From: Micromonospora sp. WMMD961
GTDB lineage: Bacteria > Actinomycetota > Actinomycetes > Mycobacteriales > Micromonosporaceae
Direction: 5' to 3'
DNA length: 64,000 nt
NCBI RefSeq assembly: GCF_029626145.1
Contig: NZ_JARUBJ010000002.1
Location: forward strand, 526,501-590,500
Within the stretch, counting starts at the first letter, position 1. The number at the start of each line of letters is the position of its first letter. Of this stretch, positions 7,348 through 16,812 are shown one piece after another. The notes beneath the pieces are model-generated. The model worked only from the letters and a program-made list of their open reading frames with translations. It was not told where the DNA came from and made no database searches. The translations under genes and the position numbers were made by a program.

Positions 7348-8892
7348 TCACCGCCGGGCCAGCCGGGTGTGCCGGGGCCGGCGCCAGGCGCCCGTACCGG
7401 CCTCGATCCACCGGGTGAGCAGCCGCACGTCGTACCCCACCCGCAGCAACTGGTCGCGGACCCGCTCCGGCAGGTGCCGGGGGACCGCACGACCATCCGG
7501 GCCTGGCCCGAAGACCGTGGTGGTGGTGATCCGACCGGCCTCGCCGGCCCCGATTACCTCCTCCACATGGGACACGAACCGTTGTTTACGTCCACCGATC
7601 GCGGTCTCGTCCTCGACGGTGACGTAGACGATCAGGTCGAGGGCGTTGCCGGCCATCCGGCGGGCCTGGTCGACGGTCATCTCCCGGCCGTGCGCCAGCG
7701 CCAGCTCGACGATCCGTTCACCCACTCCGGCAGCCGTGCGGGCGTGGATGGTGCACATCGAGCCTCGGCTGGTGGTCATCGCCTGGAGCATCGGCACGAT
7801 CTCCCGGGAGCGGACCTCCCCCACGATGATGCGCAGCACACCCATCCGCAGCGACAGCGGGATCAGGTCGGCGATGGTCACCTCGCCGGCCGGGCGGCCG
7901 TCGAAGCCGCGTTCGCCGTGCCCCTCCCGGGCCTCGAAGCTCATCACCGCCCGGTGCCGCTCCCGGCGGCGGGCCGGTAGCAGTTCGCGGCTCTCCTCCA
8001 GCAGCACGTACGGCTCGTCCGGCGGGATCTCGTTCATCAGCGCTCGGATGATCGTGGTCTTACCGGCGCCGGCCAACCCGGCGACCATGATGTTCAGACC
8101 GGCGCGCATCGCCGCGCGGAGGAAGTCGCGCAGCAGCGGGTCGATCATCTCGTCCAGGTCGCCCCGGGCGCCCGCCACGTCGTCCAGGCTCACGTCCAGG
8201 GTGTTGTGCTTGCGGATCACCGCGTACGGGCGGTGGCTGACCAGGAACACCGCGGCCAGCCGGCTGCCGTCGGGCAGTTGCAGGTCGAGGGTGGGCTTCA
8301 CGGTGGACAGGGACCGCTCGGTCGCACCCGCCCGACGGGCCGCCGCCTGGAGGATCTCCACCAGCTCGGCGTCACTGTCGGCGATCGGCTCGGCCCAGTC
8401 CACCCCGCCGCCGTGCCGGGTGATGCGTACCTGGTCACAGCCGAGGATGTGCACTTCCTCGATGGTGTCGTCGACCAGCAGGGTCTGTAGCCGGCCGAGC
8501 CCGACCAGTTCGGCGGTCACCTGGTCGAGCAGCAGGCGTTCCTCGCCGGCGGCCATCGGCGTGCCCGACCGGCGTACCGAGTCCGCGTACGCGGCGACCA
8601 CCGTGACGGCGAGTCGGGCCCGCTCGGTGTCCTCCTCGTCGACGGTGAACTCCCGGCCGCGCTGCCACACGGTGAGTCGCTCGGTGAGTTCCCGACGCAG
8701 CTCCCGGACGACGTGGAAGTCCATCCGGGGTCGGGGCGTCGGTTCCGGTGGCGTCGTGGTCGGGGGCAGCGGCTGCGGCACCGGCGCGTGCTGCTGCTGG
8801 TGCCGGCCGTTCGGGGTGGCCAGGGGCGCTGCGGTGGAGGTGACACCCGGTGGCTGTTGACGCGGGTCGGCGGAGACCGGCTCAAACCGCAT
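7348..8892 (-). CDS. cpaF: CpaF/TadA family pilus assembly ATPase
   Basis: 514 residues. The N-terminal ~75 residues are Pro/Gln-rich. The secretion ATPase core follows: Walker A GLAGAGKTT near residue 275, preceded by LDDVAGARGDLDEMI, and an Asp box/Walker B region (MGVLRIIVGEVRSRE). His box features are present in the TTSRGSMCTIHA segment. The enzyme is a hexameric cytoplasmic motor that powers Tad pilus extrusion through TadB/TadC. Its start lies inside the 3' end of cpaE (11-bp overlap). Confidence 0.93.
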   Translation of the reverse strand: MRFEPVSADPRQQPPGVTSTAAPLATPNGRHQQQHAPVPQPLPPTTTPPEPTPRPRMDFHVVRELRRELTERLTVWQRGREFTVDEEDTERARLAVTVVAAYADSVRRSGTPMAAGEERLLLDQVTAELVGLGRLQTLLVDDTIEEVHILGCDQVRITRHGGGVDWAEPIADSDAELVEILQAAARRAGATERSLSTVKPTLDLQLPDGSRLAAVFLVSHRPYAVIRKHNTLDVSLDDVAGARGDLDEMIDPLLRDFLRAAMRAGLNIMVAGLAGAGKTTIIRALMNEIPPDEPYVLLEESRELLPARRRERHRAVMSFEAREGHGERGFDGRPAGEVTIADLIPLSLRMGVLRIIVGEVRSREIVPMLQAMTTSRGSMCTIHARTAAGVGERIVELALAHGREMTVDQARRMAGNALDLIVYVTVEDETAIGGRKQRFVSHVEEVIGAGEAGRITTTTVFGPGPDGRAVPRHLPERVRDQLLRVGYDVRLLTRWIEAGTGAWRRPRHTRLARR

Positions 8893-9682
8893 CCGGCACC
8901 CCCTGCTGCACGGGCCACGCCAACCGGGCCCGCCGCCGTTCCAGCAGCGCGCCGATCGGCACCTCCAGCGCGGCCGCCGCGCGCATCAGCGGCCGTCCGG
9001 CCCGCACGGTTCCGCCCAGAGCCAGCACCCCCGCGGTACGTGGATCGTGCGGCAGCCGTGCGATCACCGGAAGTTTCAGGGCTCGGCTGATCTCGGCTCG
9101 TCCGCGCCCACCGCCGACCAGCAGCAGCCGCAGGGTGCCCGGCGGCACCCGGTGTTCGGCGAAGTCCCGCTCGATCGTGGTGACCACCGCCCGGGTGCCG
9201 GAGAGGTCGGGCAGGTGCGCCCGGGTCACCAGCAGCACCACCGAGGCGGCTCGCAGCACCGGCCACGGCGGCCCGGTGACGTGCAACCGGCCACAGTCGA
9301 CCAGGACGTCGTACCCGGGGGTGCCCCGGTCCAGGGCGTCGAAGTAGTCGGCGAAGCGTTGCCAGAGGGGGGTGACACTGCCGCCCTGGGCCGGGTCGAC
9401 GAGCCCGGGCAGCAGCAGTCGTTCCCGACGGGGTGCGTCCAGGTCGACGAGCTGCGACCAGAACGCGGTTTCCAGGTTGCCGTCGCGGAGTTCCCCGACG
9501 GCCAGTTCGCCGAGGCCGCGTGGACCGTCCAGCTGACCGCCGAGGTAGCCGGCGAGGATCGAGCCGCCGGCCGGGTCGCACTCGGCGAGGACCAGCCGTC
9601 GGTGCCAGGCCAGCGCGCAGGCCAGCGCCGAGGTCGTGACGCCGGGCGAGCCCTTCGCGGACACCAGCGCGATGATCGCCAT
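8882..9682 (-). CDS. CpaE/TadZ-type MinD/ParA-family ATPase
   Basis: 266 residues beginning MAIIALVSAKGSPGVTTSA, a deviant Walker A with an early Lys typical of MinD/ParA proteins. LAECDPAGGSI follows as the A' Asp motif and VLVDCGRL as the Walker B-like strand. No receiver domain is fused, so it is the short TadZ-like form. TadZ/CpaE proteins localise the Tad machine, usually at a pole. The order cpaB-cpaE-cpaF is conserved here. Confidence 0.85.
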   Translation of the reverse strand: MAIIALVSAKGSPGVTTSALACALAWHRRLVLAECDPAGGSILAGYLGGQLDGPRGLGELAVGELRDGNLETAFWSQLVDLDAPRRERLLLPGLVDPAQGGSVTPLWQRFADYFDALDRGTPGYDVLVDCGRLHVTGPPWPVLRAASVVLLVTRAHLPDLSGTRAVVTTIERDFAEHRVPPGTLRLLLVGGGRGRAEISRALKLPVIARLPHDPRTAGVLALGGTVRAGRPLMRAAAALEVPIGALLERRRARLAWPVQQGVPDAV

Positions 9683-9684
9683 GC

Positions 9685-10347
9685 TCAGGCCGTCTCGGTC
9701 AGCACGACGGCGATCCGGTCCTGTGCGGCGAGCGCCACCACCGCCGGTACGTCGCGGGTGAGCAGCGCCAGGTACAGCACCTTGTCGTCGTTCGCCGAGG
9801 CGACCATGTCGATCACGGTGGCCGTGAACCTCGTGCCGGCGGCTGCCGCCTCTCCGTTGGTGTTGCTGCGGTCCGGGGTGCTCACCAGCAGGACCTTGTC
9901 CCCGGGGTGCAGTTTGCGGGCCGGCACCTGGGCGGTCTTCAGGCCCAGCGCGATCTGCTGTTGGCCGGGGCCGAGCAACGGGTCGTCGGTGACCTGCCCC
10001 AGCGTGAGCAGGGTGCCCGGGACCAGCGCCACGGCGGCGCGTTTACCGACCACCTCGTCGAGCCGGCCGGCCGGCACCGGGCGCAGCCCCTGACCGCCGG
10101 CGACCTGCACGCTGACCAGGTCGGCAGCGCTGATCTCACGTCCCACCTCCACCGGCCGGGCCACCGCCAGGTAGCTACCGGTGGCCCGGACCGAGGTCAC
10201 CGCGAAGGCCGCGCCGAGCCCACCCAGCGCGATCAGGAGTACGGCGAGACCGAGCAGCCCGGGGCGGACCCGCCGCTGCCGGACGACTGTCGGCGGGGTG
10301 ACCGGCGCGTCGACCGAGGCGGTCCCGTTGCGCGTCGCGAGGCTCAC
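9685..10347 (-). CDS. CpaB/RcpC-like SAF-domain pilus assembly protein
   Basis: 220 residues. After a ~25-residue basic N-terminus there is one membrane helix (LLGLAVLLIALGGLGAAFAV), then an SAF domain (YLAVARPVEVGREISAADL) and a C-terminal region (PGDKVLLVSTPD). CpaB/RcpC proteins are single-pass periplasmic/extracytoplasmic proteins thought to interact with wall components and modulate Tad pilus assembly. It is 3 bp upstream of cpaE. Confidence 0.8.
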   Translation of the reverse strand: MSLATRNGTASVDAPVTPPTVVRQRRVRPGLLGLAVLLIALGGLGAAFAVTSVRATGSYLAVARPVEVGREISAADLVSVQVAGGQGLRPVPAGRLDEVVGKRAAVALVPGTLLTLGQVTDDPLLGPGQQQIALGLKTAQVPARKLHPGDKVLLVSTPDRSNTNGEAAAAGTRFTATVIDMVASANDDKVLYLALLTRDVPAVVALAAQDRIAVVLTETA

Positions 10348-10387
10348 TGGGTCATCTCCGTTCGCGGGGATCGCACCATCGGCTCAC

Positions 10388-11341
10388 TCACCGGGTCACC
10401 ACCTGGAGTTCGTTGATCTGGATCTGCACGTTGCCGCTGCGGCGGGTCACCAGGATCTCTCCGGTCTGGCCACCGCCGCGCCAGGTCACCGTCCAGTGCG
10501 TGGTGGCGCTGACCGTGTACTCGCCGGCCGTCGGGTAGCCGTCGGGATCGCCGCAGTCCGGCGAGGGGCGACCGGCGAGGTCCTTGTTCTTCGCGTCGTA
10601 CGGGGTGCCTGCCGAATAGCAGGTGATCTTCTCGTCGTTGCCCATGTCCCAGACGATCCGGCTGACCGCCGCGGTGATCGAGACGGTCACGTCCCGGTCG
10701 GTCGCGCTCGCCGTCAACGGGCCGAAGTAGTCCTCGCCCGGGTTGGCCCACAGCCACACCGGCAGACCGACGAGACCGGGGCCGATGCCCTTGCGGGGTG
10801 CGACCTTGAGTGGTGCGGGCAGCAGCTTGATCGATGCCAGGGCGCGCCGGGCCAGCTCCTCCGGATTGGGTGGTGCGCCGAAGCCGGCCGGGGGCTCGTC
10901 CAGCAACACCTCGGTCTGGTTGCCCACGTCCGCGCCGCCGTTGCAGGTCTGCACGTACCACTGCTGGCCCTCGGGTGCCTCGGGCTGCGGTACTGACAAC
11001 TTGTAGTAGCAGCCGTCGCTGCTGTTGAACCAGCCCTTGAACTCGTCGTAGCAGGGGATGGTCCGCCCGTCCCACCGGCAGACGCCACCCCCACCGCCCC
11101 CGCCGCCGTCGTCTCCGCCGTCGTCACCGCCGCCGCCCGGGTCACCCGGGTTGCCGGGTTCGTCGTCCCAGACGTTGCAGTCCGGCTGGTCCGGCGGGCA
11201 GTTGGCCCCCGGGTCGGCGCGTCGAGCAGCGGCGGCTGCCGACGGGGTCGCGCCGACCACCAGCAGGAGGGCGAGGCAGACCCCGGCGAGAGCCCGCCAG
11301 GATGTGCCAGCGCGGCGTGAGCGTGCTCCGGACGTCAGCAC
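10388..11341 (-). CDS. Secreted Cys-containing protein upstream of the Tad genes
   Basis: 317 residues with a GTG start. A signal peptide is clear: arginines, then LAGVCLALLLVVGATPSAAAAA. The mature part has an acidic Gly/Asp-rich linker (about residues 60-85) between Cys-containing segments, then a globular region with paired cysteines. I do not recognise the domain. Its position immediately before cpaB and overlapping the lipoprotein gene by 7 bp suggests a role at the cell surface in pilus assembly or adhesion. No strong ribosome site precedes it, so coupling to the lipoprotein gene is likely. Confidence 0.72.
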   Translation of the reverse strand: MLTSGARSRRAGTSWRALAGVCLALLLVVGATPSAAAAARRADPGANCPPDQPDCNVWDDEPGNPGDPGGGGDDGGDDGGGGGGGGVCRWDGRTIPCYDEFKGWFNSSDGCYYKLSVPQPEAPEGQQWYVQTCNGGADVGNQTEVLLDEPPAGFGAPPNPEELARRALASIKLLPAPLKVAPRKGIGPGLVGLPVWLWANPGEDYFGPLTASATDRDVTVSITAAVSRIVWDMGNDEKITCYSAGTPYDAKNKDLAGRPSPDCGDPDGYPTAGEYTVSATTHWTVTWRGGGQTGEILVTRRSGNVQIQINELQVVTR

Positions 11342-11901
11342 GGCTGGTCCCGGTGCGTCGTGCCAGAGTTGATCAGCCAGCGCCCGTCGGGATACCGGGT
11401 CGCGGTGGCGGTGGAGAAGTGCCTGCCGCCTCCGCTGCCTGGAACCACGCGCTTGTCCTTGGCGTAGACCAGCCGGTAGCCGGTCGTGTCCAGGCAGTCC
11501 TGGATCTCCACGGTGGCCGGCTTCGCGTCCAGGCTGACCGCGATCACGGTCGGGTCCGACTTGACCGTCCCGGTACGCATAGCGCCGTGCTCCTTAGCGT
11601 CGCGAATGGACAATTGCACCCGAGTGAGAAGTGGATCAGCGAGATACCGGGCGAGTTCCGGCGCGCGTGGATCACTGCGCCCGCTCGCCGTACGCGAGGC
11701 CGCGAGATAACCGGAGTACGCGTCCAGTGCCGCCTTTTCGGCGGCTTGCCGTTCGATCTCGGGATCGGTCCGTCGTTCCTCTTCACGGGCTGCCGCCGGT
11801 CGTTCGACCGACTCCCGTCCGCTGGCGCAGGCGGTGAGCGGCGCTGCCGCCATGACCGCCAGCAGGCAGATTGCCGCTCGTCTGAGCTGCCGTCCGCGCA
11901 C
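11335..11901 (-). CDS. Lipoprotein, first gene of the Tad operon
   Basis: 188 residues from GTG at 11901, chosen because a perfect GAGGAGG site lies 7 nt upstream. An ATG at 11943 in frame has no such site. The signal peptide ends in a lipobox, VMAAAPLTAC, so the mature protein is lipidated at Cys and anchored outside the membrane. The mature region is helical and acidic at first (charged ERxxE repeats), then a small alpha/beta domain resembling NTF2-like lipoproteins (STATATRYPDGRWLINSG). Function unknown; it probably shares the pilus operon. Confidence 0.75.
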   Translation of the reverse strand: MRGRQLRRAAICLLAVMAAAPLTACASGRESVERPAAAREEERRTDPEIERQAAEKAALDAYSGYLAASRTASGRSDPRAPELARYLADPLLTRVQLSIRDAKEHGAMRTGTVKSDPTVIAVSLDAKPATVEIQDCLDTTGYRLVYAKDKRVVPGSGGGRHFSTATATRYPDGRWLINSGTTHRDQPC

Positions 11902-12491
11902 CGTCGAGCCTCCTCGTGGTCGCCCGCAGCGGTGAGGGGTCACCGCCGTCGGGCATGCGGAAGCGCGCCCGGATCAGCACATCCGGAGCCGTTCATTGCG
12001 CTTCTGCATTCACCGTTACGGATCTTCTACAAATGCAAGGTCCTGTGTCTTCCGGTTGTCGAGGTGAGGCTTGCGTCGCACCCAAGGGGCGAGCATAGGC
12101 TGACGCTCGCCGATGCAACAGAGGCAATTCAAGTGAACACTCTGAGTGATGACAGGTGGTGGTGGCGGGTGTCCGCACTGCGACCCGGGCAGTGGCCGGG
12201 CGAGGGATCGTCGGGGATCGGGCGTCGCCGGGGCGGGTGGGGTCGCCGTTGCCCCGTCGCTGGTCCCGGGAGTGGGACATCACGGCCCGATCCCGGCATC
12301 CCACCGGCGTCGTCGGTCAGCCGGCGGGCCGCCTGGCCCGCCGAGTCAGCCGGCCGGAGTCCGGTCGAAGGCGCCCTCCGGCGGCCGGGCGGGAAGGTCG
12401 CTTTCTGCGCCATCCGCCACACCCCGGCGATCGTTCAGTCACGATCCGTGTTCACCTTGGTGGGGGAGCACCGGGGCGTAACGGAGGCGAC
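11902..12491. other. Divergent intergenic region between Tad operon and prepilin peptidase
   Basis: About 590 bp without a convincing gene. The stretch around 11985-12150 is visibly richer in A/T than its surroundings and is the likely location of the promoter for the minus-strand Tad operon and perhaps of regulator sites. I could not pick a confident -10/-35 pair. Short open frames here have codon use unlike the neighbours. Confidence 0.5.
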
Positions 12492-13400
12492 ATGGCACTG
12501 ACCGGCCCCCCGGCGGCCGTCCCGGGTCGGCAGACCCCACCCGATCGGCGCTCGGCAACCCCGCCGACCGGCGGTCCGGCGACCGCGCAGGCCGGCGGTC
12601 CGGCAACCCCGCAGACCGGCGGCACGACCGAATCCACCGGACCGACGGCGGGTCGTGGCCGCGCTACGGCACGGGCCCGGCTGTCGACGCTGCTCGCGAT
12701 CCTGGCGATCGGCCCGCTGATGCGGATGGCCGCGCTGCGCTACGCCGTACCCCCGGGCATGCCCAGCCGGACCGGCTGCGACGCCTGCGGCACGTCGATC
12801 GGCCTGACCCGGCCCTGGCCGGCGCTCGGTCCGGCCGCCCGGTGCGGTCGTTGCCGAGCGCGGGTCGGCCCGCCCCCGGGCACGGTCGAGGTGGCGGTGC
12901 TCACCGCGGTGCTGCTGCTGCTCGCCCTGGCCGACTCGGCGGGCGGGGCGCTGCCGGCGCTGGCCTGGTGGCTCGGCTGGACGATCCCGGCGGTCCTCGT
13001 CGACCTGGCCGTGCACCGATTGCCGGACCGGCTCACCCTGCCGGCGGCTGCCGGGACCTGGCTCCTGCTCGGTGTCGCCGCGCTCGACGCCGAGCCGGGG
13101 CACTGGCTGCGGGCGGTCCTCGCCGGCGCCGGGCTGGCGCTCTTCTTCGCCAGCACCACGTTGCTGCTCGGGCGTCGTGGCTTCGGGTTGGGCGACGCCA
13201 AGCTGGCGCTGAGTGTGGGAGCGCTGCTCGGCTGGTACGGCTGGCCGGTGCTGCTGGTCGGGCTGCTGCTCGCCTTCGGGCTGTCCGCGCTGCTGAGCGT
13301 GGGTCTGCTGGCCGCCCGCCGGGCGCACTGGAACACGCACCTGCCCTTCGGCCCGTTCCTCCTGCTCGGCACGGTGGGCGCGCTGCTGCTGGCCCGCTGA
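12492..13400 (+). CDS. Prepilin peptidase (A24 aspartic protease, TadV/PilD type)
   Basis: 302 residues; the ATG at 12492 has GGAGG 4 nt upstream, so longer in-frame starts were rejected. The N-terminal ~60 residues are a low-complexity GGPAT repeat. Next comes a four-cysteine segment (CDACG and CGRC) like the DiS_P_DiS domain, then multiple membrane helices. Catalytic aspartates are in DLAVHRLPD and GLGDAKLALSVG. The enzyme cleaves the leader of Tad prepilins and pseudopilins on the cytoplasmic side of the membrane. It is divergent from the Tad operon that encodes its probable substrates. Confidence 0.9.
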   Translation: MALTGPPAAVPGRQTPPDRRSATPPTGGPATAQAGGPATPQTGGTTESTGPTAGRGRATARARLSTLLAILAIGPLMRMAALRYAVPPGMPSRTGCDACGTSIGLTRPWPALGPAARCGRCRARVGPPPGTVEVAVLTAVLLLLALADSAGGALPALAWWLGWTIPAVLVDLAVHRLPDRLTLPAAAGTWLLLGVAALDAEPGHWLRAVLAGAGLALFFASTTLLLGRRGFGLGDAKLALSVGALLGWYGWPVLLVGLLLAFGLSALLSVGLLAARRAHWNTHLPFGPFLLLGTVGALLLAR

Positions 13401-13445
13401 CCGCCCGCTGCTGACCGCCCGCCGCCCTGCCCGCCGCCCTGCCTT

Positions 13446-13524
13446 CAAGATCGCGCTCGAACCAGGAAGTAGTGGTCTCGCCGGCGGTTGCAGGCCACCA
13501 GAACCAGGATCGAGCGCGACCTTG
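13446..13524. repeat. Large imperfect palindrome between convergent genes
   Basis: The arms 13446-13467 and 13503-13524 pair at 18 of 22 positions (CAAGATCGCGCTCGA against CAAGGTCGCGCTCGA), with a further inner GTGG/CCAC pairing. It lies between the stops of prepilin peptidase and PAP2 phosphatase. It can act as a bidirectional terminator and looks like a dispersed REP-type element; a one-arm relative is at about 1547. Confidence 0.6.
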
Positions 13525-13562
13525 GGGCGCGCTGGCCCCCCGGCGGGGGTGGGTGGTGTGGG

Positions 13563-14183
13563 TCAGGGGTTCGGGCGGCCGGCCAACTCGGGGACCGGGG
13601 TGCGGGCACGGCGGCGCAGCAGTTCGGTGGTGGGTCGGGCCAGAAGTGGGGTTGCCACCACGGCCACCAGGGCGCCGAACAGCACGCCGGCGATGACGTC
13701 GTGCGGGTAGTGCACGCCCACGAAGACGCGGGAGAAGGCACCGAGCGCGGCCAGCGGCAGCGCGACCAACCCGAGCCGGCGGGAGAGCAGCACCGTGGTG
13801 ACCGCCAGCGCGCCGGCCACCGTGGAGTGGTTGCTGGGGAACGACCAGTCACCCGGGGGTGGGCAGGCACCCGCGATGATCGCCCGGCCGACCGTCCGGC
13901 AGGGCCGATCCTCGTCCACCACTGTCTTGAACCACTCGCTGCCCACGTACGCCAGGAGGGCTGGCAGCGGCGCGATCAGGGCGAGCGCCCGGTCGCGCGG
14001 ACCGCCGGAGCGGCGACCCAGCGCGGCGATCAGCAGGAGTGCGCCGAGCAGCAGGATCACCCCCTCGGTCGCGTGCCCGACGAACCACTGCACCGGCTCG
14101 GGGCTGGCGGCGGCGGCGTCGACGACGTCGCGGTACCACTCCGCACTGATCTCCGGAACGTCCATGCTGCCGTTGTCGGCCAT
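13563..14183 (-). CDS. PAP2-family membrane phosphatase
   Basis: 206 residues with about five membrane helices. All three PAP2 signatures are visible: KTVVDEDRP, SFPSNHST (PSNH in place of the commoner PSGH) and SRVFVGVHYPHDVIAG. These provide the catalytic His pair and Arg/Lys residues. Substrates of the family include undecaprenyl pyrophosphate and phosphatidic acid; which applies here cannot be told. A GAGGTGAGGTGAGG stretch just before the ATG gives a strong ribosome site. A possible PHO-box lies in the promoter region. Confidence 0.88.
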   Translation of the reverse strand: MADNGSMDVPEISAEWYRDVVDAAAASPEPVQWFVGHATEGVILLLGALLLIAALGRRSGGPRDRALALIAPLPALLAYVGSEWFKTVVDEDRPCRTVGRAIIAGACPPPGDWSFPSNHSTVAGALAVTTVLLSRRLGLVALPLAALGAFSRVFVGVHYPHDVIAGVLFGALVAVVATPLLARPTTELLRRRARTPVPELAGRPNP

Positions 14184-14200
14184 GCCTCACCTCACCTCAT

Positions 14201-14217
14201 GTTCATACCCCGTTCAT
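14201..14217. promoter_or_regulatory. Direct repeat resembling a PhoP (PHO) box
   Basis: Two GTTCAT hexamers start 11 nt apart (14201 and 14212). This matches the spacing and near-consensus (GTTCACC-type) of the direct repeat units bound by actinobacterial PhoP. The site lies 18 bp upstream of the PAP2 phosphatase start. The repeat count of two is the minimum, so confidence is limited. Confidence 0.35.
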
Positions 14218-14353
14218 CTTGGAGACACCCTAGGAACGCGGCACAGGGCATCACCGCTGTCGAAGGTCGGGCTGCCGGCACGACCTGCGTCCAGGATTCG
14301 TACAGCCGGCTCTGCTTGGCTGGTCGGGGACGTCGGCATCCACAGGAGGCTTC

Positions 14354-16753
14354 GTGCACACCAGTTCGGCCACCGACCAACCGCCAGGAGCCGCCGATGC
14401 GGGGAATGACGAGACGTGGCGGATCCGGCGTACGGCGGCCGACCTGGACCGGCTCGGCGAGACCGAGTCGATCTTCGCGTTGGGTAACGGGTGGGTCGGG
14501 TGGCGCGGGGTCCTCGACGAGGGTGCCCCGTGCGGGATGCCGGGCAGCTACGTCAACGGCCTGCACGAGCGGCGCGAGCTGAGCTACCCCGAGGAGGGGT
14601 ACGCCTTTCCGCAGGCCAGCGACACCGTCATCAGCGCGCCGAACGCCACGCTGATCCGGCTCTGGGTCGACGACGAGCCGTTGGACATCCGGACCGGAAC
14701 ACTGCGCAGCCATGAACAGGTGCTCGACCTGCGTACCGGTGTGTTGCGTCGGGACACCGAGTGGATCTCCCCGGCCGGGAAGGGGGTGCGGATCCGCAGC
14801 ACCCGGCTGGTGTCCCTGCCGCGCCGCCCGGTGGCCGCTGTCCGGTACGAGGTCGAGGCGCTGGACACCCCCGTCGAGCTGCGGGTCTGCTCGGACCTGC
14901 TGGCGAACGAGAAGGTGCCGGAGCGCTCGGACGACCCCCGGGCAGCCTCGGTGCCCGCCGACCCGCTGACCGCCGAGTCGTACGACGCGAGCGGCCTCGA
15001 CGGCGTGCTGGTGCACCGGACCGAGCGCAGCGGCCAGCGCGTGGCGGTAGCGGTCAGTCACCTGGTGGACGGGACGGACACGGTCACCACCACCGGTGAC
15101 AGCACCCCGGACCGGGTACGTCTGACCGTGGCGGGTCGCCTGCATCCCGGGCAGCGGCTGCGGCTGACGAAGTTCGCCGCGTACGAGTGGGCGGCGGTCC
15201 ACGACGTACCCGCCGACGAGTTGGCTGCCCTGGTCTCCGCCGAGGCGGATGCGGCCCGCGCGGACGGGTTCGACGCTCTCCTCGTCGATCAGCGGGCCGC
15301 CCTGGACGGGGCCTGGCAGGTCGCCGACGTGCAGCTCGACGGCGATGAGGAGCTTCAGCAGGCAGTGCGGTTCGCGATGTTCCACCTGATCCAGGCCGGT
15401 CGGCCGGACTCGGACCGGACCATCTCGGCCAAGGGGTTGACCGGCAACGGCTACGACGGGCACGTCCTCTGGGACACCGAGACCTACGTCCTGCCGGTGC
15501 TCACCTACCTGGCCCCGGCGGTGGCCCGCTCGGCGCTGAGCTGGCGGCACGCCCACCTGCCCGAGGCCCGGGAGCGGGCCCGCGAGCTGCGGCTGACCGG
15601 TGCCACCTTCCCGTGGCGCACCATCGGCGGCCGGGAGTGCTCCGGCTACTGGCCGGCCGGCACGGCCGCGCTGCACGTCAACGCGGACATCGCCGACGCG
15701 GTACTGCGCTACCTGGCGGCCACCGACGACCAGCGGTTCCTCGCCGAGGCGGGATTGGAGTTGCTGGTGGAGACCGCCCGGCTCTGGCACGGCTTCGGCC
15801 ACTGGTCGGACACGGGCGACTTCCACCTGCACGGGGTGACCGGCCCGGACGAGTACGCCGCACTCGTCGACGACAACGTCTTCACCAACCTCATGGCGAA
15901 GCGCAACCTGCGGGGCGCGGCGGACGCCGTTGAGCGCCACCCCGACCTGGCCGGCCGGCTCGGCGTGGACCAGGACGAGGTGGTCAGCTGGCGGGCCGCC
16001 GCCGACGCGATGTTCGTTCCGTACGACGGCGAGCGCGAGGTGCACCAGCAGGCCGCCGGCTTCACCGAGCAGCCCGAGTGGGACTTCGCGAACACCAGCG
16101 CGGACGACTACCCGCTGCTGCTGCACTTCCCGTACCTGGAGCTGTACCGCAAGCAGGTGGTCAAGCAGGCCGACCTGGTGCTCGCGATGCAGCTGCACCC
16201 CGGGGAGTTCACCGCCGCCGAGAAGGCCCGCAACCTGACCTACTACGAGGCCCGAACGGTCCGCGACTCGTCGCTGTCGGCCGCACCGCAGGCCGTCCTG
16301 GCCGCCGAGGTCGGGCACCTGGATCTGGCGTACGACCTGTTCGCCGAGTCGGTCCTGCAGGACCTCGCGGACCTGGGCGACAAGACCGCCGACGGGCTGC
16401 ACCTGGCCTCGCTGGCCGGTGCGTGGCTGGCACTCGTACTGGGCTTCGGCGGGCTGCGCGACGACCGAGGTGTGCTCTCCTTCGACCCCCGGCTGCCGCG
16501 TCGGATCGACCGGTTGGCGTTCAGCCTGCGCTGGCGGGGCCACCGGCTGCGGGTCACGTTGACTCCCACCGAGGCCCGCTACGAACTGCCCGACGCCGCC
16601 TCCGACACCGAGGTCGAGGTCTGGCACCACGGCGAGGCGGTACGGATCACCGGTGCCGAACCGGTCAGCCGGCCGATGCCGCCGGTGCCCGATTCCGGTC
16701 CGGAACCGGCCTCCCCGCCCGGCCGCCGCCCCACCCGTCGCTCGGCCGACTGA
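14354..16753 (+). CDS. Glycoside hydrolase family 65 protein (disaccharide phosphorylase)
   Basis: 799 residues, GTG start with AGGAGG 4 nt upstream. It has an N-terminal beta-sandwich (about 20-260), a linker, a catalytic (alpha/alpha)6 barrel (about 320-700) and a small C-terminal beta domain. The barrel carries GHVLWDTETYVLPVL and the GVTGPDEYAALVDDNVFTN segment, where the Glu of GPDEY is the expected general acid. Family members phosphorolyse alpha-linked disaccharides such as maltose, trehalose, kojibiose or nigerose to a sugar 1-phosphate and glucose. No beta-phosphoglucomutase gene is adjacent, unlike many GH65 loci. Substrate is not predictable from the sequence by eye. Confidence 0.9.
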   Translation: MHTSSATDQPPGAADAGNDETWRIRRTAADLDRLGETESIFALGNGWVGWRGVLDEGAPCGMPGSYVNGLHERRELSYPEEGYAFPQASDTVISAPNATLIRLWVDDEPLDIRTGTLRSHEQVLDLRTGVLRRDTEWISPAGKGVRIRSTRLVSLPRRPVAAVRYEVEALDTPVELRVCSDLLANEKVPERSDDPRAASVPADPLTAESYDASGLDGVLVHRTERSGQRVAVAVSHLVDGTDTVTTTGDSTPDRVRLTVAGRLHPGQRLRLTKFAAYEWAAVHDVPADELAALVSAEADAARADGFDALLVDQRAALDGAWQVADVQLDGDEELQQAVRFAMFHLIQAGRPDSDRTISAKGLTGNGYDGHVLWDTETYVLPVLTYLAPAVARSALSWRHAHLPEARERARELRLTGATFPWRTIGGRECSGYWPAGTAALHVNADIADAVLRYLAATDDQRFLAEAGLELLVETARLWHGFGHWSDTGDFHLHGVTGPDEYAALVDDNVFTNLMAKRNLRGAADAVERHPDLAGRLGVDQDEVVSWRAAADAMFVPYDGEREVHQQAAGFTEQPEWDFANTSADDYPLLLHFPYLELYRKQVVKQADLVLAMQLHPGEFTAAEKARNLTYYEARTVRDSSLSAAPQAVLAAEVGHLDLAYDLFAESVLQDLADLGDKTADGLHLASLAGAWLALVLGFGGLRDDRGVLSFDPRLPRRIDRLAFSLRWRGHRLRVTLTPTEARYELPDAASDTEVEVWHHGEAVRITGAEPVSRPMPPVPDSGPEPASPPGRRPTRRSAD

Positions 16754-16812
16754 GCCGCCCGCTGCTCGGCTCGGCCCTCGCAGGCAGGCTGGCGTGCGGA
16801 GCCGTCGCCAGC

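Noticed and set aside
11916..12098. Short frame in the intergenic region upstream of the Tad operon
   Set aside because: No ribosome site, composition unlike neighbours, overlaps the likely promoter region.
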